DNA of 64,000 nt from contig NZ_JADCNK010000022.1 of NCBI RefSeq assembly GCF_014947265.1, positions 1-64,000 on the forward strand, given 5' to 3'. Position numbers and translations under genes: made by a program. Position 1 is the stretch's first letter. Each line of letters begins with the position of its first letter. The DNA comes from Pedobacter sp014947265. GTDB lineage: Bacteria; Bacteroidota; Bacteroidia; Sphingobacteriales; Sphingobacteriaceae. Positions 61,904 through 64,000 of this stretch are shown here, piece after piece. The notes under the pieces were generated by a model. It worked only from the letters and a program-made list of their open reading frames with translations. It ran no database searches and was not told the origin of the DNA.

Positions 61904-63340
61904 TTAATGTCCGCCAGAAATTTTCTGGTCGAAGTTAATCCCTTGTGATCTTAATATTGATGCCACTTTCCAGGCATAAAATGCCAGGTAAGCAAAACAG
62001 ATGATCCCTACGATGTAACTGTGTTGAATACCTGTAAACTCTGATACTGCACCCTGTGCCCAGCTAATGATACCACCTCCCATAATCATCATGATGAGGA
62101 AACTACTTCCCTGACTGGTGTGCTTACCTAAACCGCTTACAGCTAAAGTAAAAATACAAGGCCATAATGTACTACAGAATAAACCTACACTAGTAATGGC
62201 ATAAACACTTACCATTCCTTTAGTAAACATTCCGATTAACAACGCAGTAATACCTATTGCCGAAAAAATCAATAACATTCTGGCAGGATTACCCTTACTC
62301 GCCATATCAGCAGCAATTAATACCAGAATAATCAATGCGTATACATAAAAAGGAGCCAAATCATGTTTTGCAATGGCGTTAACAGCTAAAAAGATACCGA
62401 ATGCTAAATAAGGAGCAATAAACCTTAATATTTTTTGCGTGCTCACGTTATCAGTAAAAGCCTCAACAGCACCTGTCCAACGCCCAATCATCATACTTGC
62501 CCAATATAAAGAGATATAAGGAGCAATATCTTTAATGGCAAAACCAAGATCTTTTTCCATGTAAGCAGGCAAATTACTTGCAGTTGATACCTCAACACCT
62601 ACGTAAACAAAAATAGCAATCATACCCAAAACCAATTGTGGATATTGCAAAGCTGATCCCTTAATCGATTTAGTATCATCTGCTGACGCTTCTACCAAAG
62701 CAGGTCTATCAGGTAAAGATGACATTTTTAAGAAAATTGCCACTGCAATAAAAGCTACTCCCAATATTAAATAAGGAATTTTAACGCTTTCTACGCTGAT
62801 GTTGGTATTTGCATTTGCAGCAGAACCAAAAATGGCGAAACTAACAATCAGTGGTCCAATGGTTGTACCAAAGTTATTAATACCACCGGCAAGTGTTAAG
62901 CGTTGCGAGCCTGTTTTAATTGGCCCTAATGCAATAGCTAATGGATTTGCAACAGTTTGCTGTAAGGAGAAACCTAACGCTACAATAAATAAACCAGAAA
63001 GCATTAAAGGAAATGAATGCAGGTTTGCTGCAGGATAAAATAATAAGGTTCCAAGTGCAGAAATAACTAAACCTAGTGCCAGCGAATTTTTGTAGCCCAA
63101 TTTGTTTACTATATCTTGCCCCATGAGAACAGAAATACCATTATATATTAAGGCGCCGACGGTATAGGCAATGTAAAATGCCAATGAAACCAATTGGCTT
63201 TCGGCCTGCGATAAATCAAAAGCCTTTTTAAATACCGGGATGAGAATGTCATTACTGGCGGCAACAAAGCCCCAAAAGAAGAATACAGTGACCAGTGGAA
63301 TAAATTGCGCCCACTTGGTTTGTGTTTGTTCTGAATTCAT
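61904..63340 (-). CDS. FucP-type sugar:H+ symporter (MFS)
   Basis: This 478-residue protein has 12 predicted helices and the pattern FFWGFVAASNDILIPVFKKAFDL typical of the FucP/glucose-galactose transporter branch of the MFS. It takes up a monosaccharide with a proton. The sugar cannot be read from sequence and no catabolic genes are adjacent. It is divergent from the LysE-family gene across 143 bp. Confidence 0.92.
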   Translation of the reverse strand: MNSEQTQTKWAQFIPLVTVFFFWGFVAASNDILIPVFKKAFDLSQAESQLVSLAFYIAYTVGALIYNGISVLMGQDIVNKLGYKNSLALGLVISALGTLLFYPAANLHSFPLMLSGLFIVALGFSLQQTVANPLAIALGPIKTGSQRLTLAGGINNFGTTIGPLIVSFAIFGSAANANTNISVESVKIPYLILGVAFIAVAIFLKMSSLPDRPALVEASADDTKSIKGSALQYPQLVLGMIAIFVYVGVEVSTASNLPAYMEKDLGFAIKDIAPYISLYWASMMIGRWTGAVEAFTDNVSTQKILRFIAPYLAFGIFLAVNAIAKHDLAPFYVYALIILVLIAADMASKGNPARMLLIFSAIGITALLIGMFTKGMVSVYAITSVGLFCSTLWPCIFTLAVSGLGKHTSQGSSFLIMMIMGGGIISWAQGAVSEFTGIQHSYIVGIICFAYLAFYAWKVASILRSQGINFDQKISGGH

Positions 63341-63483
63341 ATTATAAATCTAGTTTTAATGGGGCTAAACATAAATAAAAAAAACTAATAACCAGTATTT
63401 TTTATGCAACCTATGCAACAAAAATAAATGTTAAATGTTTAGGTATAAAGTTGCATATTCGCATATTCTAAACAACACAATGC

Positions 63484-64000
63484 ATGTTTGAAGCCATATT
63501 ACTAGGTATAGGAGCAGGGATTATTTCGTCGTTTTTAACAGGGCCGGTTTTTTTTGCAATGATTAAAACCAGCATAGAAAGGGGCTTCAAAGCTGGTTTC
63601 TCTTTAGCCGTTGGTGTAATTATTAGCGATGTAGTCTTAATTGGCCTGGTTCTTTTTGGTAGCCAGTTTGTTGATTATAAAGCCGAATTTGACAAATACG
63701 TCGGCAGTATCGGCGGTATATTTTTACTTGCAGTTGGTATTTATTACCTGGTTTCTAAGATCACTGTGCATTACGATAGCACCACACTACAAAAAGTGAG
63801 TAAAAGGGGTTATGTGCTCAAAGGTTTTTTAATGTGCATCCTCACGCCTTCCACCCTCATGTTCTGGATTATTGTGAGCGGTATTATTTCCGTTAAGCTC
63901 AACAACATGCTTAACGAAAAACTAGTCTGCTTTTTTATTGCCATGGCCACACAACTCGGTATTGATGGCGCAAAGAGTTTCTATTCCAGTAAACTCCGTT
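63484..64000 (+). CDS. LysE/RhtB-family exporter (3' end missing)
   Basis: The frame opens at ATG 63484 with MFEAILLGIGAGIISSFLTG and is open to the window edge (172 codons). FLTGPVFFAMIKTSIERGFK and FLLAVGIYYLVSKI match the LysE family, which exports amino acids and related small molecules. Four or five helices are visible; the last ones are outside. The window ends the reading. Confidence 0.88.
   Translation, partial: MFEAILLGIGAGIISSFLTGPVFFAMIKTSIERGFKAGFSLAVGVIISDVVLIGLVLFGSQFVDYKAEFDKYVGSIGGIFLLAVGIYYLVSKITVHYDSTTLQKVSKRGYVLKGFLMCILTPSTLMFWIIVSGIISVKLNNMLNEKLVCFFIAMATQLGIDGAKSFYSSKLR

Noticed and set aside
1..64000. rRNA, tRNA and CRISPR loci
   Set aside because: None was recognised on reading the intergenic regions; a tRNA scan would settle it.

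Overview
The window is chromosomal DNA from a Bacteroidota bacterium, most likely Sphingobacteriaceae and Pedobacter-like. The reasons are the Bacteroidota-type T6SS tube proteins (TssD), a carboxypeptidase-regulatory-like/TonB-type outer-membrane barrel, DUF4468 and YkuK-type proteins, AT-rich spacers, TAnnTTTG promoter elements with very short leaders, and several families of palindromic intergenic repeats. The genus is inferred; no rRNA or tRNA gene was seen.

Layout. (1) 1-19.2 kb is an accessory block built around three tandem phage-tail-collar (MdpB-like) proteins. A minus-strand operon runs Fe(II)/2OG oxygenase, leaderless type-1 periplasmic-binding-fold protein, formyltransferase, three collar proteins, then a large secreted Ig/IPT protein cut by the window edge. 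Divergent from it are a NodU/CmcH carbamoyltransferase, an Asp/Asn-hydroxylase fused to an HEAGH domain, a PhyH-type dioxygenase, a GH108 muramidase and a membrane protein. Facing these is a minus-strand group: a 168-aa protein, a 1046-aa beta-rich/coiled-coil protein, a clostripain-like protease and a PRMT-like methyltransferase. Three iron hydroxylases plus formyl-, carbamoyl- and methyl-transfer enzymes beside collar proteins is the best candidate here for an undescribed system. (2) 19.2-35.2 kb is mostly housekeeping: ettA, two small membrane paralogues, an SGNH hydrolase, an outer-membrane barrel, DUF1456, a DEAD-box helicase with DEFD, a YkuK-like protein, an SRPBCC protein, DUF4468, a porin with an ammonium transporter, and a radical SAM protein. 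(3) 35.2-47.3 kb is a T6SS(iii) effector/immunity island, read right to left: two TssD, a lipoprotein, a Tae4 amidase, VgrG, a putative adaptor, a PAAR-like (DUF4280-type) membrane protein, then a tail of small membrane-anchored proteins. At least seven of these (intact, truncated or chimeric) share one C-terminal motif and look like an expanding, recombining immunity family. T6SS core genes are not in the window. (4) 47.3-64 kb holds repeats, then an APC permease, a K+-type membrane pyrophosphatase, a second APC permease, an OprP-like porin, a MarC protein, an RsmB-type methyltransferase, a lipoprotein binding protein, guaA, a dCMP deaminase, a FucP-type sugar transporter and the start of a LysE-family exporter.

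Intergenic DNA is rich in repeats: three palindrome types, a 257-bp near-identical direct repeat (period 344 bp) after the T6SS island, and two oppositely oriented copies of a 370-430-bp MITE-like element with about 16-bp terminal inverted repeats.
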